Of a stretch of 64,000 nt of DNA, positions 36,130 through 48,480 are shown piece by piece. The first letter of the stretch is position 1; every line of letters begins with the position of its first letter. The notes under the pieces are model-generated. The model was not told the origin of the DNA. It worked only from the letters and a program-made list of their open reading frames with translations, and did no database searches. This DNA is from Gnetum montanum (lineage: Eukaryota > Streptophyta > Gnetopsida > Gnetales > Gnetaceae), in contig MNCI01006585.1 of assembly GCA_015680685.1 (NCBI GenBank), positions 184,747 through 248,746 on the forward strand, given 5' to 3'. The translations under genes were made by a program, and so were the position numbers.

Positions 36130-37540
36130 AGTATGCATTTCTAAAGAATGGAAAACCAGTAATCAGTAATGCTAAGCTTGCTCCTCAACAAAAAGAAAAA
36201 CTACTGAAGATGGTAAAAAAATGGTCAAAAGCCTTTGCTTGGTCATATCTTGAATTAACCAGAATAGATCCTAGGATATGCCAACCGTAAAGATGACTAA
36301 ACCCAAAGCTTAAGCAAGTAGTTAAGGAAGAAATTGAACAACTTTTGAAGGCCGGGTTCATCTACCCCATTGCTAATAGTGAATGGGTTAGTCCATTAGT
36401 CATTGTACCTAAAAAATATGGTAAATGGAAGGTGTGTATAGAATTTAGGCTACTTAACATGGCAACATTTAAAGATCATTTCCCATTGCCATTTGTTGAC
36501 CAAGTCTTAGATACCATTGTAGGGCATTGTTATTATAGTTTTCTGGATAGTTACAGTGGGTACAATCAAATCCAAATAGCACCAGAAGACTAAGCCAAAA
36601 CTACATTTACAAGTCCTTAGGGAACATTTGCATATAGGTAGATGCTGTTTGGCTTGTGTAATGCCCCAACAACATTTCAACATTTAGTTCTCAATATATT
36701 TCAGTAGCAAATAGGGAATGGTGTGGAGGTTTTTATGGATGATTTCTCCACCTATGGAGTGAACTTTGAACAAGCATTGGACTGATTAGAGCAAGTATTG
36801 AAATGATGTGTTGAAACCAACCTAAAGCTCAATTGGCAGAAAAGCCACTTAATGGTCCAAGAGGGCATTATATTAGGGCATACAATTTCACAAACAGGGA
36901 TAGAGATAGATCTTGAAAAAATAAATTCATCCAAGGAATCACTCATCAATATGAAACTGTAAAAGATGTCTTATCATTCCTTGGACATACTAGGTATTAT
37001 AGACATTTCATTGAGAACTTTTAGAAGATTGCAAAACCATTGGTAGAATTAACGAAAAAGGATGCATCTTTTAAATGGACCAGGGAATGTGAGTTAGCTT
37101 TCCAAATCTTGAAGTAGAAGCTCGTAGAAACACCCATTCTACAAGCTCCTGAATGGTCTAGACCATTCCATATAATGACTGACACATCCAATTTTACTTT
37201 AGGAGTTGTACTTACATAGTTAGATGAGCGCAAATGTCCCTATTACATTCACTATGCAAGTTGAAGTATTGCTGGTGTACAACTCAACTATACCACAATA
37301 GAAAAAGAGTTAATGGCCATGCTGTTTGCACTAGAGAAATTTAGGTACTATGTATTAGGCTATAAGGTATTTGTGCACACAGATCATAGTGTGACTTAGC
37401 TCCTTATGAATAAACCCACGATGAGCCCTCGCATCATACGATGGATTGTGATCTTACAAGAGTTTGATCTCATAATAGTAGATTGTAGAGGCACTGAAAA
37501 TGTTGTTGTTGATCATTTATCTCGATTGTGATAGGACAAT
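36130..37540 (+). pseudogene. Reverse transcriptase-RNase H of element B
   Basis: RT: an open stretch from 36345 (AGFIYPIANSEWVSPLVIV, FRLLNMATFKDHFPLPF, YSGYNQIQIAPED), then FGLCNAPTTFQ and VFMDDFSTYG at about 36729-36758, which keeps both Asp. RNase H: TDTSNFTLGVVLT, HYAS, VHTDHSVT and NVVVDHLSRL. Stops are scattered through it. Confidence 0.83.
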
Positions 37541-37679
37541 AAAGAGAATGAATGCCCAATTTCTGATCACTTCCCTGATGAACTCCTCTTTGCAGGTGTA
37601 ATAAACAATCAATCACCCATAGATACAAATTGGTACAGTAGCATTCTTACTTATCTTCTTACACAAGAAACACCACAAG

Positions 37680-38990
37680 GGTTGGATGTTAAAAAGAAAC
37701 AACATTTTCTCCACCAAGTCAAACATTTCATGGAAATCAATGGACACCTTTACAAGGTATGTTTTGATGGCTTGGTTCGATGGTGTGTTCCTAATGGAGA
37801 TCAATTGTAAGTTCTCCAATATGCTCATGAGGGTCCTTGTGGGGGTCATTACACCGGGAGATGAACAACCATTAAAATCTTGCTTGCAGGATATTATTGG
37901 CCTACATTATTTCGGGATGCCCATCATTTTGTCCAATCTTGTGAGCGTTGCCAATGCGCAATTAGGGAATGACTGCTAGAATGGAGGGTCCACAACAATG
38001 GATTTAGCCTTTAGAACCCTTCAACATATGGGATATTGATTTTATGGGGCCTATTACACCAATGTCCAATGGAAAAACATACATTATTGTTGCTGTTGAC
38101 TATTTTACAAAATGGGCAGAAGCAGCCGTCGTTACCGACTGTACATCATCTACTGCTGCACGAGTTGTTTAATAACAAATTGTAAATAGGTTTGGCATGC
38201 CTCATGCACTTATTTTTGATAATGGTACCCATTTTATAGGTGCGAATTTTTAAAAGTTGATGCAATGCTTAGGAGCTGAGCATAAACTAACTACATCATA
38301 TCATCCTCAAGTGAATGGTCAAGCTGAAGTTACCAATAGGGAATTAATAAAAATTTTGACATGAACCATTAGCAAATATAGGCGAGACTAGAGCACCAAA
38401 CTGAACAATGCTCTTTGGGCCTACTACTCCACATGAAACTTCCTATAGGCTATTCTCCCTATGAGTTAGTGTACAGTAAACTTCCAACACTTCCTATTCA
38501 AGCCAAGCTCTATACACTATCTACAGCATGTGACCTTAACCTTGACCTCAATCTAGCATAGAAAGAATGGTTAATGAACCTTAATTTACGAGATGAAAAT
38601 CGATTAGCCACCCTGTCATCCAACAAACTACACAAGGCCTTCAATAAACAATGTCATGACCTTAGAATTAGAAAAGTCAAATACCAACCAAGAGATAGGG
38701 TTCTTTATTAGAATCTCACACGTGTGCCACAATGAACTAAATTTCAAACGCTGTGGGAAGGAACTTATATCATTCATGAAAATTTTCCTTCATGGCCCAT
38801 GATGATCTATAAACCTGTAAGCCCAGATAAAAAATTATTGGTCAACATCCAGCAAACCAAACCTTTCCATATGCCAAAATTGGCTAGTACTACTACTACC
38901 TCTCTTGATGGCCAGCCCTGCTCATTATTTTGGATCTTCTCCTTCCAACTCAGTCATGGGGGATATGGCCACCAATGCTAATTATTATTC
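37680..38990 (+). pseudogene. Integrase and pol tail of element B
   Basis: Zinc region: AHEGPCGGHYTGR, then CERCQ. Core: VDYFTKWAEA, IFDNGTHF, HPQVNGQAEVTNREL, so D,D,E are all present. The tail (38799-38981) matches G1 at 4259-4441. Stops and frame changes make it inactive. Confidence 0.82.
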
Positions 38991-40867
38991 TAAGCCCTCA
39001 GTTTCTTTTGTCTTTTTTTTTTACACATTTTTCATATTTACTTATTTTTGTTTTATATCATCGTTAATATTTTTACTATTTCTTTCTCTATTACATTTTA
39101 TTTAATTTATTCTCACTTGTCACATAATAAGTACTCATGATGGTGGATTATACTACAATGGTGTTGATTGCTAATGTTTAGTTTTTACCTTTGACTTTTA
39201 ATGTTGATGCTAAGATATGGTTTCTTTTGATAAAACAGGTAATGAGTCCATGTCATCCATTCATCCATTCAACTCTATGGTCTCTCTTTATTTTGGAAAT
39301 GTACCGTTCTTTTTTCTAATCAAACATATTAATGAATTTGTGGCTTGGTATTCTTCAAACCAAGGAAAGATTCAAATGGATTGAAAAGGGTGTGACTTCA
39401 AGGGGATTCGACGCATTTGTGCTGACTATTCTCTTGGGTACTTGGTTTTTTTTCATAGGTTTTCTGCTATTCTGCTGTCGAATAATATTAGGAAGTTGAA
39501 TGAATCAAATAAGTCTTTGCATGGTGTGGTTCCCACTCAAAAAAAGAAAAAAAACTGATAGGAATTCAAAGCACACCCCTTAGACATAATAAAGAAATAT
39601 GGGCTATAAGCACTGGTTATGGCACTGGGAAGACATGTTACCCATGCTTGAAGGTTCTCTCTAACTAAGGCCATTTCTCACTTCTTGCCTCTCTATTCTT
39701 CTCTTTTTGGGATGGTGGTTGCTCTATGAAAGTATTCTTGTTGCTTCAAGAGGATGGGTTGGTCATGTATGTTGATGTGAGGTCACTGGATGTGATTAGT
39801 TTTAATATGTATTTGGACTGAATCTTATTAAGTCACGTTAACCACATAATACACAAGGGACTTTACACAACTTTGATTTCAAGATTCCATTTCATTCTCT
39901 CTCCTCTCTTCATATTGCTTTCCATATTTGACCTCATTGCTAGTTTTATGATTAGTCTATATCTTGGTTGCGCATTGTTATTCTTTGGTAAATTCTTGTG
40001 GGTGAATTCTTAACTATTATCTCCATATGTCATTCCTAAAGCCTACAAACTCTTTGGTTTGTGGGTTTGTCAGGGCATAAAGGGCATGAACCTACTTTGG
40101 GAGGATCCATTGGCATTCCTTTTGGTGTAATTGTTAAGTTCTTTCCCTTACACATTTCTTGCCATAAACTATTTCTTTTTTCATCCCATCTATGACATCC
40201 ATTTTTTCTTTTCTCTTCCCTTTGCATTTTTATTGGCTTCACTATTGTTATTCCTCTTATCTTTTCGTTTTCCATCCTATTACTACCAAAGGTTCACTCT
40301 TAGTCATGGGGACCTATTGTAAATTACTTATCTTACTGCTACACCTTGGGTAGTTATCACTTACAAACCTCTAACCCAGTATTTGCCATACCCACAACCT
40401 AGCTAATGTGCTTCATATCAAGGCAAGGTATCAACTACATTATATCTCATCTATCCTTGCTGATTCATGATTGTGTTGTGTGTGTAGATGGTGATCACAT
40501 GAATAATGAACTAGGATAGGAGGGAGCACTCAGGATGGAGAGGAGCTAGAGCATTAATGCAAGGAACACGCTTAGTCATGTGGCCATGGATGAACAACGG
40601 TGTACACCTTTTTGACATCAGTAGTAATGCGCTTCATTTTCTTTTCTCTCTCTCTCTCTCTCTCTTCAAGCTGTTAAATGAGGGACTAGATGTCATCTAT
40701 GTATAGTGTTTATCACAATGATTATAACACCAATGTTGTAACACGTTGTCGATCCATTCACTGGGCACTTTGAGTCTATCATTCCATGTCACTATTAGTT
40801 ATCGTTCAGTTAATAATCCCATACCTTCCCAATATTTTATAAGGAACTTGAGGATAAGTTTTCATTC
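38990..40867 (+). other. Post-pol region of element B, no extra ORF
   Basis: It contains one copy of the GAAGACATGTTACCCATGC word (39624-39654) and CTACTTTGGGAGGATCCA (near 40093), both shared with A. No coiled-coil ORF is visible, so this copy has lost it or never had it. A (CT)n microsatellite lies at 40645-40664. Confidence 0.55.
40645..40664 (+). repeat. (CT)n microsatellite
   Basis: About ten CT dinucleotides within a pyrimidine-rich stretch. Confidence 0.85.
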
Positions 40868-40880
40868 AGTCGTGGGGGTA
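40867..40880 (+). other. Polypurine tract of element B
   Basis: CAGTCGTGGGGGTA lies 3 bp before the LTR start. The minus-strand element at 61.6 kb has the same CAGTTGTGGGGGTAT, which confirms the LTR boundary. Confidence 0.75.
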
Positions 40881-40883
40881 TAA

Positions 40884-41764
40884 TGAGTTACCAAATAAGT
40901 GATTCAATATAGGACCCACGATATAGGACCCACGATATTGAACCCTCGATATCAGATACGTGATATCGGATGGGCCAAGCGATATCAAACATGTGATGTC
41001 AAAACTTGTCTCATTGGCTATAAATAAGAGACATGGGCACTTGGTCTTGGGGAGTAGTTTTTCAGTTCCTTAGCTGAACTCTTGTAGTTTTTCTATTCTA
41101 GAGTTATAATTATTTTTGAGTGCCCATAGTAGGATTCATAGAGTGACCGGATCTTTATTTGAGCATTGTGTACCTGAGCACACCTTGTGTTTGGAAATAA
41201 AGATAAACTTTGTGATAGACCTTACAACATTCAGAATAGCTTAATTATTGCATTTAATGTTGTTTACTATTATTTGATGCTTTTAGTAGTTAATTAATGT
41301 TATTTCCATAGAATTATTAATTATCAATTATCAATGAATTAGCACACTCAGCACAACCACTTTGAGCATACGTGGAACACTTGGTAACCTAGTAGCAACT
41401 AGCGTTTGGTAATCCTAGTAGTGTTACACTAGTTCAGGATGTGTCCGGAAAGTGAGAACAGATGTTGGTGTTAGGATTTGATTGACATTAGAGTTACAAA
41501 ATCCATTAGTTAATTAAATATTTTCATTGCACACACTTAGGAGACCAGGATAGTAAATATAAAAGAAAAACATAAAAATCATACACCTCAAGTTTACTTA
41601 ACCATACAATTGTGCCTTATAAGTAAGCTTGGGAAGACAACAATTGCATAACTCATCCTTGTTCAACGTAGGTGCATAAGCACTTAATCCTCAGAGTTCG
41701 ACTAGATCGTACGTGAATGCTCATATTCGTATGGTTGGGTGTAGGGGTATCTTACTGCTCATCA
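40884..41764 (+). repeat. LTR shared by element B (right end) and C' (left end)
   Basis: 881 bp, TGAGTTACC...CTCATCA. Dyad array: GATATCA (40948-40954) and TGATATC (40961-40967) are perfect arms around 6 bases, and a GGACCCACGATAT unit is duplicated in tandem. TATAAATA is at 41019-41026. PPT on the left, PBS on the right. Confidence 0.85.
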
Positions 41765-41765
41765 T

Positions 41766-41783
41766 TAGCACCATTGCTAGGGA
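41766..41783 (+). other. Primer binding site (tRNA-Asp type) of C'
   Basis: TAGCACCATTGCTAGGGA, five transitions from the canonical tRNA-Asp PBS. Confidence 0.75.
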
Positions 41784-41899
41784 TTTTGTTGTTTGTGCAC
41801 TGATTAGAACTTAGGAAATCCCTCCATCATTGGAACAACCCTTAGAGTTAACTATCCTACAATCATAAGAAAAGAGTACCGCACACTAAGTAATCAATC

Positions 41900-44266
41900 A
41901 TGTCTCCCTCTTCTTATGAGAGTGCTTCACTAACTAGGTTTGATACCATGAACAATTGGAGGCAATGTGCACATGATGATCCGCCGGTGCCCCAACAGTT
42001 TTGCATGGTATATGCTTATCCTGACAAATATGTACTATCCTTCACCAAGATGAACAACTGTGATGGTGTGATTTAGAAGGTAACATAGTGCTACCACTTG
42101 ATCACTCAATCCCGAGCATGCTTCTTTATGCTCTCACATGAATTGGTATGCAGCACTTAAAGTTAGAGTATGTTGTGCATGAACAAGACTCGAGAGAGTA
42201 TCAACCCATGGATGCACAATGCCAAAGGGATCTACAATAGGAGAGACATTACGAATCTGTGAAGGGGAAGTGGTCTTAGGATGTCCCGTATGTCCTAAGT
42301 GAAAATGACGGTGGTGAACCTATCTCAAGAGGTTTTCCAAAAAGTGATCTTCCTCTCGTTGACTTCAGTCAAGGAGCTACGTACCAGAATTGTCACTCAA
42401 CTATTCATAATATAGGTTTTGATACCAACAGACACAAAGGGTCTAGAAAATGAACACGAATGCATGACAAGGATGGACATTTTGATCGTGACCGTGACTG
42501 AGGCCATGACCATCGAAGAGAAGGTGATAGGCACCATCATGGTGATGATCCTCCTTCCTCTTCACCTTCATCATCTTCTTCGCCCTCTCCTTTGGGATCT
42601 GAATGTAGTTGCAGAGGGTGAGACCAGGAGGAAAATGGTAGACAAAATAGAAATCACCAACAAAACAGTAGAGAAAGGGGGTGAGGGCATTCTAGAGAGA
42701 CACATCATGAAAGAAGGGAGAGTAGGGAACAACATAGGTATTATAGACGCCATAGGCAGCATGATCATGATGAACCCCTACTCACCACCTAAGGTATGTT
42801 AAATATAACAGAGGCTGTTAGGATCCCAACAAGGCACCAACAAGATAGTAGGATCAAAATACTAGACATGAATAACATCCCATGATTTGAAGGGGGATAC
42901 AATGTTGATCCTCAAAACCATTTACAAGCATTCCATGATGCATGTGCCTTGTAGAATATAGAAAATGAATGGAAAAAGCTAAATTTGTTTCCATAGATAC
43001 TAATCAAGGAAGCAGAAAGCTGGTATCAGTCCTTAGAATTGGAATCCATTCGTTGATGGAGTACCATGTTGGAGCTATTCAATGATAGGTATCAAACGTA
43101 CTCCTGAGTGTCCAACTGGTGTAAGCAAATCCAAGGATGAAAACAAGGAGGACACAAACCCTTGGATGCTACCATGGGATGATATTATTCATTATACATC
43201 ATTGCCCTGGCCATGATTACTTGCAAAAGGAACAACTACGCCATCTCGTAGATGAGCTTAGGTACAAAACGTGAAGATTTCTTGGGACTTATGTCCAAGG
43301 AAGGCTATTTGAGCTCAGGGCTAATCAAATACAAATATTTTTGGAGCAAGTTGCCAAGGAGGAAGGCAAGTTGAGAAAAAGAGAAAGTGCAAAGGAGTAC
43401 AACAGAGATCCTTCCCTTCAAAAGAAGGAAATTAGATTTTACAAAGATGAAGAAGAGTCACCACTTGAAGAGATGGTGAATAGAAAGACTTTTCCCATTG
43501 AAAAATTTATGTTAGAAGTACCAACAAAGGTGGATCAAATGTGGAACTATATAGAGAGAAAATTTCAAACTATCCTAAAAATAGTAGAGGACTCTATAGA
43601 ACAAACTAGTGACTGAGAGAGAAAGAAAAAGAAAGAAGCTAAGTATGCACATAACAAGGGTAAGGGCAAAGTTTCTATCATTTAAGAGGTTGTGGATTCA
43701 AATATAAACAATGATGGCAGATGTGAGATATGCTAATATGTCCATCCTAAAGGATGTTGCCTAGTAGTGTCACATCTTCAAGAGTCTAGGGTGTATGGAC
43801 TAAACCCATGGTTAAACAGATGACAAATACCCAGAAGGTTACCTTATCCTCAAGGTAACCCAAGGTAGTTCTACCAACCCTTGACATATTATCTAAGTTG
43901 AGCCCCACCACAATTGAATAAACAATATAAATAGTGGCAACACCCATAATCATGGGGAATGCCACTACCACATCAATAGTACCCTTACCCCCAAGTTGAC
44001 CCATACGGGTATTACGTTCAGTAGCTAATCTCTCCACGTGACTCTACTAGTCACATTGCTCTTCAGCCTCACTACTAGGCCCCCGAGTACTATAGAACTC
44101 CTTCTTATAGGAGTGATGCCCCACATACGTACTATCCTTCTCATCTATCTACATCTCTTCCATCCTTGGCTCCATTACCACCTACTCCAACTATGCAGTG
44201 CGAGCTTCCTGCCCAGCCATAGCAATGTAATGCTATAAGGGTTGTCAATCTTCAACCTACTATCAT
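41900..44266 (+). pseudogene. gag of C'
   Basis: The same start as B (ATG 41900), Ser-rich then Arg/Asp/His-rich tract (42430-42780), capsid-like part, and a damaged finger near 43722-43760 where one codon is a stop. A Lys/Glu-rich open stretch lies at 43341-43616. The RS-like tract is not open in one frame. Confidence 0.72.
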
Positions 44267-45185
44267 GTTCTATCATGTTGCTAAGGTTGTAGTTATATCC
44301 TTGTAAATCTAATGAAAAATGGAAGTAAGAGTAAAAGAAAAGGACACTAAATAAATTTTTGAGGGTCCCACTAGAAAGACATGTATCCATGCTTAAAGGT
44401 TGATGACTTCTCAAAATACTGTCATTAAAAGAAAAATAATGTGCCATTAATAAACTCCCCCCTTAGACAAAATGCCAAGTGATGCTACTCCTTAGAAAGG
44501 TGGTAGTCTTATGGTTGTCAAACAAAGTGATGAAATAAAGCGATGTCACTAGCATGTGGTATGAACTTGGTTTGAATCTTGAAAAGTAGGGCTAATGATT
44601 ACTTAATCATTAATAACACATAAGGATTCATTATGCCTATGGTAAGACATCTCATGTTCCAATTTCTACAATCCTTTCTAAAAACCATTTCGTCTTACTA
44701 TTTGTATGATCCAAACTTGTGGTTTTGTATGACATAGAGTTATTTATGCAAATTGGTGGTTTTAACATGTGTGTTTTGTTTCATAGGTATGTGTTGCATT
44801 CAACCCCTTTGGTGCCTACAAACATTTTTAGCTATGGTTATACAATGGTATTATGGCCTGACACTTGCTTTGGTGAAGACCCACTTATGTAATTGTTGTG
44901 ACTTATACTTGTTTGACACAACCACATCATCTTAAACCTTCCAAGTGCATAAATGTTAAATTTATTTCTTTTCTTTATCATATAGTTTATCCATTCCACA
45001 CCATAGGTCTAATACCCCTTTTCTTGCATCTTCCAAAGCTTTTAATGTTGGCAACTCCATCTTCTAACACTTTGGTGCCTGAATATGATTTCTTACTTAC
45101 CCCAAACTATGGACTTAACTTGAAACATTCCAACCAATCCTAAAGCTTCATTTTCCATGATGAATACCCTCATAATATGTAGATT
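44267..45185 (+). other. Post-pol non-coding region of C'
   Basis: Similar to 30590-31500 of element A, with one copy of the GAAAGACATGT...CCATGC word (44370-44400) and a TTTCATAGGTATGTG segment near 44780. No ORF is supported. Confidence 0.55.
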
Positions 45186-45864
45186 TGAGCACCTCGATAT
45201 TGACTACCCAATATTAGGTTAGACTTGACATCGAGTACATGATATCGAGTCAAACTTGATGTCAGGTACCCAATATTGGGTACGTGATATCGGGTCAATA
45301 AAAATTATATATATGACCCCCACGGTACCCAGAAATCCATTTTCATCATTTGTAGCTAGGAGAGTTTTTGAAATTTTCTCTCATGACTAAGACCTCTACA
45401 CAACCAACTTCCACTTGCAACATTTTTATCCATATCACTTCGATTTCCATAGTTTTTGAACCTATTTGAACTTAGGTGTTCAATTTAGTCGAGGGAGGGT
45501 GCTTGTGTGGAAAACTTGTGTCAATTTTTCATAATTTGCTATTTCTTGGAGGGTATTACAAGGGTAAGAATGTTAAAAACCTTAAATGTTTTAATAAAAA
45601 ATCAATTGTAAGAATGCCAAAATCTTTAATTCCCTCACCCAATGGATCTTAACCATTATTATTAGCCATAAAGGAGGAAAAATAAATTAATTCCAAAGGG
45701 TCATTAAATAAAATAACACTTTTTGGGCATTTTCCTTAAAATTTTTCTAACTCTGCAATAATATGAACTCAAGAACTTAATAAACTAAGGTGACAAGTAA
45801 GGTATAAACATGTTCATAATAAATGATAGCACCTTAGTAACATCAAATCCTTAAATGATTGTAG
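45186..45864 (+). promoter_or_regulatory. Dyad array, TATA box and leader ahead of the extra ORF (LTR-like or internal promoter)
   Basis: It starts TGAGCACCTCGATATTG, like an LTR of this family. The array includes the exact 18-bp palindrome GTACCCAATATTGGGTAC (45266-45283) and GATATCG words, then TATATATA (45306-45313). The rest does not match the family's LTR R/U5, has no PBS or PPT, and runs into the ATG at 45865. A donor-like AGGGTAAGA (45562-45569) and an acceptor-like GATTGTAG directly before the ATG suggest a leader intron. It is absent from the same place in element A. It may be a promoter for the extra ORF or a truncated solo LTR. Confidence 0.5.
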
Positions 45865-48480
45865 ATGACCCCAAAAAGAGGAGGACAAGTAGGACCTTTG
45901 CAAGGAGTAACCAAACACCCAAGAGGTGGTAGAGGCCAACAAGGAGAGAAAGCTGAGCATGAGGAATAGAAGACCCAATCATTCAACATTCATCAAGAGG
46001 CTCTTACTATAGGGCAATCAGTCCATGGAGAGGCTATAGAACCACAAGCTCTAGTACAAGGAAAATGCCTCATGTTATCCCCAGAATGCCTTGTAGCCAT
46101 TTATGAGAAATTCATGTTGACCACAGTCATTGTGGAGATGAACTTTGGCCCATTAATGGCATTTGTTCCTGAGACCATTAGAACTTAACTTCAAGCATCA
46201 CCTATATGGGCCATCATTTCAGAAAGTGTGGAATGGTACCTTGATGAGACGTACCAATTTTGACATAACAAAGAAGAAGGCACCATAGTCAACATCGATA
46301 GAGTCTCTGTCTCTTTTTTAGTCAAGGCAATCTCAGAGGTTCTAAACCTACCAGATGTGGGGGCCAAATTGACACATTTATCCACAAGGTTGGATCTAGA
46401 ATCTACAAAGTTGTAGCTAAAGTAAGCTTACAACAAAGATGATAAAATATACAATGAGTTGACTATGGAAGAGAGGACATATTTCAAAATCGACATGTAT
46501 CATCTCTTCCCAACTAAAGGGCTTAATAGAATATCAACTTATGCGGTAAGAGGGAGTGTAATATTAATGGGAAAATTTAATGTCAATCTCCCCTAATTAT
46601 ATTTCATGAAAATTGAAAGGTAGTTTAAGGAAAAGAAGGCAGGAAAGCCAACACTTCAATTTCCTTGCCTAATCAACAAGCTATGCAAGCACACCAAGAT
46701 CCTAGGATACACCAATGATGTTCCCAGGAGGGCTTAGAATGCTTCCTTCATTGAATTGCTTAAACCTTTACCACCAAGGAAAGACCTAGGTGAGGAACAA
46801 GAACCAGAGAAGGAAGTGGAATTAAAAAAAAAAAAAAAGAGCTAGAGCAACAACAAGAGCCAAAAGTCCCATTACCATTATTGTAAGATTACAAGCCTAT
46901 GATGAGCCATATGTAGAAAATAGTTAAAACACTTAGTTGGGGGAGTAGAGATGAATCAAACCTCTTTAGAGCCATCAATGACACTATGTAGCCAATGGTT
47001 TTTGTCGATCCATCAAGGGGTTATATTTTGTTACAATTAGGAGGAGAATCCCAATGGTCTCAAAAAATCTCTGGCAATGTTGCATCTTTTCAAGTGATGT
47101 TTAAAGCAGGAGAAGGTGCCATAGTAGTGGTAATGTAGCATCAAGATGTGGTGAGTGCAATAGAGGTGATAGTAGATCACATCAAATAATTTTTCAAGGT
47201 GTCTATTATGCCTCCAATGGACCTAACTAGGATGTTGGTTGGGACTTTAATGACTCCTATGACTAATGAGGATATTTTTGATAGATTGGTATAGATGAGG
47301 TAAGTAATGACAATCCTTTTTGACATCCCTAGTGATATCACTATAGTGCAATCAGACCTCATTACTATAAAAGGAAAGTTGGTTATGGTAGAGACCAAGG
47401 CAAAACATGCGAAAATAAAAGTGTATTGACTGCAATAAGAGCTAGCTATCCTAAGAGTTGAAAGATGGGACCTTGCCTAGTTTTTCGCACCTAACCAGTT
47501 AGAACAATTCTAGAAAAAGGACCTGAATCAATTGATTAAACAAAACAACATTACTGAGCAAGAGAAGGAGAAGGTAGTTTTGAATGCCTCAACTACTAAA
47601 GCTCAAGCATATGCCCATGTAAAGGCATTGACTACCACACAAGAAGAAAATAAATAGCTTGCTACGAATAACACAAGGTTGACCACTATAGAAAAATAGA
47701 AGAACATCTTGAAGGAAAGGATCCACCAATTGAGAGAATAACTTGTGAGGGTCAACCAAGACATCAATCGATTGGCCAGAGAAAATTGAATTCTTTTAAT
47801 GGAGAAGGTCCACGTAATTCATCAAAAATTTGTAATTGAAATAAGCACATGGCAAAACGAGGCAAAAAAACATGAGAAGCTGAAGGAGCACTCCTAGGAC
47901 CAAGTTGGCATGTATAAGAAAATTAACAAAAAGGAAATCTAGATGGAAAAAGCCCACATCAGATTTATGTTAACATAAAATCTTGATTAGCATCCCATCC
48001 TAGATAGTTATGCACTAGTCCACCAAGCAAAATTAAAGAATAAAGATCTACAAATTGAATACTTAAAGGAGTACAAGGCATTGGCTAACCTCTAATATGC
48101 CAACCTTGCCATGTTAACAATAAGTTGACTTAGAAATGAACCAGAGCAGCAAGTAGTGGCCACCTATGCATTATATAAAAAAGAGTTTGTAGACAGAAAA
48201 AAATGCTTTATAAAAACTCCACATGGGAAACTCAGAATTGGAGCTAATTAAGACTCACTACCATGGACAGAAAGATGTATCCTTAGACCTAGCTAGGAGA
48301 TTAATAGATCACTAGGAATTAAAAGAAAAGGCTAGGGCTTTTGAGGAGGAATGATGGTAGCTTGTAGCCTAGTACATAAAGACCAATAAAATGTTTCCAC
48401 AATTGCCATAAATATGGGATGTACCAGTTGAAACACCACAAAATCCAGACCATAACATCTTGACTACAAATGTTTTCTAA
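45865..48480 (+). pseudogene. Sense extra ORF (aORF) with globular head and long coiled coil
   Basis: About 870 codons in one frame with some 25-30 in-frame stops, mostly TAG/TAA. Head (about 46.06-46.75 kb): SPIWAIISESVEWYLDETY, VSFLVKAISEVLNLP, then YHLFPTKGLNRISTYAVRG and VILMGKFNVNLP, and a Pro/Glu/Lys-rich hinge near 46.8. The middle has VIVDHIK, MTNEDIFDRL and LFDIPSDITIVQSDLI. From about 47.35 kb it is a Lys/Glu/Gln-rich coiled coil ending with KTNKMFPQLP. The minus-strand ORF at 61.8-64.0 kb matches it along nearly the whole length, so it was once a real protein of this family. Extra ORFs after pol are known in Athila elements. Function is unknown; I recognise no catalytic motif. Confidence 0.75.

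Larger units (their letters stand above)
31777..41764 (+). mobile_element. Athila-like Ty3-gypsy element B, inserted in element A
   Basis: LTR-internal-LTR unit of about 10 kb: 5' LTR 31777-32643, PBS 32645-32662, gag, protease, RT-RNase H, integrase, post-pol region, PPT near 40870, right LTR 40884-41764. It is the most complete pol of the family here but full of stops. It lacks the coiled-coil extra ORF. The right LTR is followed not by host or element A sequence but by another PBS and gag (C'). Confidence 0.85.
41766..48480 (+). mobile_element. C': pol-deleted derivative with gag and coiled-coil extra ORF
   Basis: From the shared LTR this runs PBS, gag (41900-44266), then directly the post-pol region (44267-45185) and, after a dyad/TATA module (45186-45864), the long extra ORF (45865-48480). 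Similarity to B is continuous until CAACCTACTAT (B near 35150, here near 44266) and then switches to sequence matching A from about 30590. So protease, RT and integrase were removed by one internal deletion. No right LTR of the same family was found. Confidence 0.7.

Noticed and set aside
42571-42768. Minus-strand ORF rich in Met, Pro and Ser
   Set aside because: It is the reverse shadow of the RS-like gag tract of C'.
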